6,963 nt of DNA, taken from positions 1 through 6,963 of the forward strand of contig CAJOPO010000081.1 of the NCBI GenBank assembly GCA_905236315.1. Direction: 5' to 3'. Each line of letters starts with the position of its first letter. Position 1 is the stretch's first letter. The stretch comes from an uncultured Treponema sp. (lineage in GTDB: Bacteria; Spirochaetota; Spirochaetia; Treponematales; Treponemataceae). This document shows, in pieces, positions 6,718 to 6,963 of the stretch. The notes beneath the pieces were generated by a model. The model did no database searches. It saw only the letters and a program-made list of their open reading frames with translations, and was not told the origin of the DNA. The position numbers were made by a program, and so were the translations under genes.

Positions 6718-6963
6718 TTTCTTCCGCCCTCATTATGTCTTCTGTAATCTTTAATTTAGTAACAAAAAACGAAAATATAGATATTGTAAGTGCTGTTAAA
6801 ACTAAAGAACCAGAGATAGATGCCCAAAAGACTCCTGGATAAACTTTGCCTTCTGTATAATGTATTATTTGCTTTTCTATTAACCCCACCGTAGATGGTA
6901 AGGTTATAGTGCCATAACCAAATAAATCTCTAAATAAAAATAATAAAAGAATTACTATGGAAA
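6707..6963 (-). CDS. rnfE: RnfE-like membrane subunit, C-terminal part (cut by window edge)
   Basis: The frame runs open from the window edge, giving 84 residues before the TAA at 6707-6709. A GTG at 6889 could be read as a start, but the codons upstream of it continue an RnfE-like sequence: FRDLFGYGTITLP corresponds to the family's REIIGNGTLF block. YPGVF further on matches the PPGAFI block before the last helix. The tail is charged and ends in EENVE. It is the 3' part of a longer gene. The region that would show its Fe-S cysteines is outside the window. It overlaps rnfA by 11 bases, and the E-A-B order matches the CDGEAB arrangement of clostridial-type rnf operons. Confidence 0.8.
   Translation of the reverse strand, partial: SIVILLLFLFRDLFGYGTITLPSTVGLIEKQIIHYTEGKVYPGVFWASISGSLVLTALTISIFSFFVTKLKITEDIMRAEENVE

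Noticed and set aside
6707..6889. A separate 60-residue membrane protein starting at GTG 6889
   Set aside because: The frame stays open to the window edge and the upstream codons encode an RnfE-like motif, so this is the end of a longer gene.
1..6963. CRISPR array, tRNA, rRNA or insertion sequence
   Set aside because: No spaced identical repeats, cloverleaf or transposase was seen on either strand.

Overview
The window is AT-rich and looks like a spirochaete, most probably a Treponema. This rests on the mix of genes (a MetRS with a KFSKS motif and C-terminal tRNA-binding domain, a FemAB-type peptidoglycan transferase, an Rnf cluster in E-A-B order, and a GH57/DUF1925/DUF1926 protein) and on base composition. 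It is inference from protein character, not a database match.

Layout. Positions 1-153 are non-coding. They hold two perfect 12-bp hairpins and a near-consensus sigma70-type promoter whose -10 box ends only 8 bases before the metG ATG. Two genes follow on the plus strand with 4 bases between them: metG (methionyl-tRNA synthetase) and a FemAB-family aminoacyl transferase. A short convergent junction near 3632-3697 carries what looks like a bidirectional terminator. The rest is on the minus strand and reads right to left: the 3' end of rnfE (cut by the window edge), rnfA, rnfB and a GH57-like gene. All four overlap their neighbours by 1 to 11 bases, so they look like one translationally coupled operon tail.

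How the genes fit together. The plus-strand pair joins aminoacyl-tRNA supply with a likely tRNA-dependent peptidoglycan cross-bridge enzyme. The minus-strand set is the E-A-B end of an Rnf-type membrane electron-transfer complex, but a divergent one. RnfA lacks both cysteines that normally help hold the intramembrane [2Fe-2S] cluster. RnfB lacks the N-terminal cysteine cluster domain but keeps its two ferredoxin-type motifs. The last gene keeps the whole GH57 architecture yet has lost the recognisable catalytic motifs, so it is probably a pseudoenzyme.

The most unusual items are: (1) the Rnf complex stripped of specific Fe-S ligands; (2) the apparently inactive GH57 protein locked into the same operon; (3) an exactly 60-bp, in-frame, strongly palindromic insertion in the FemAB gene, flanked by a direct repeat; and (4) a metG promoter placed so that its transcript would be leaderless.
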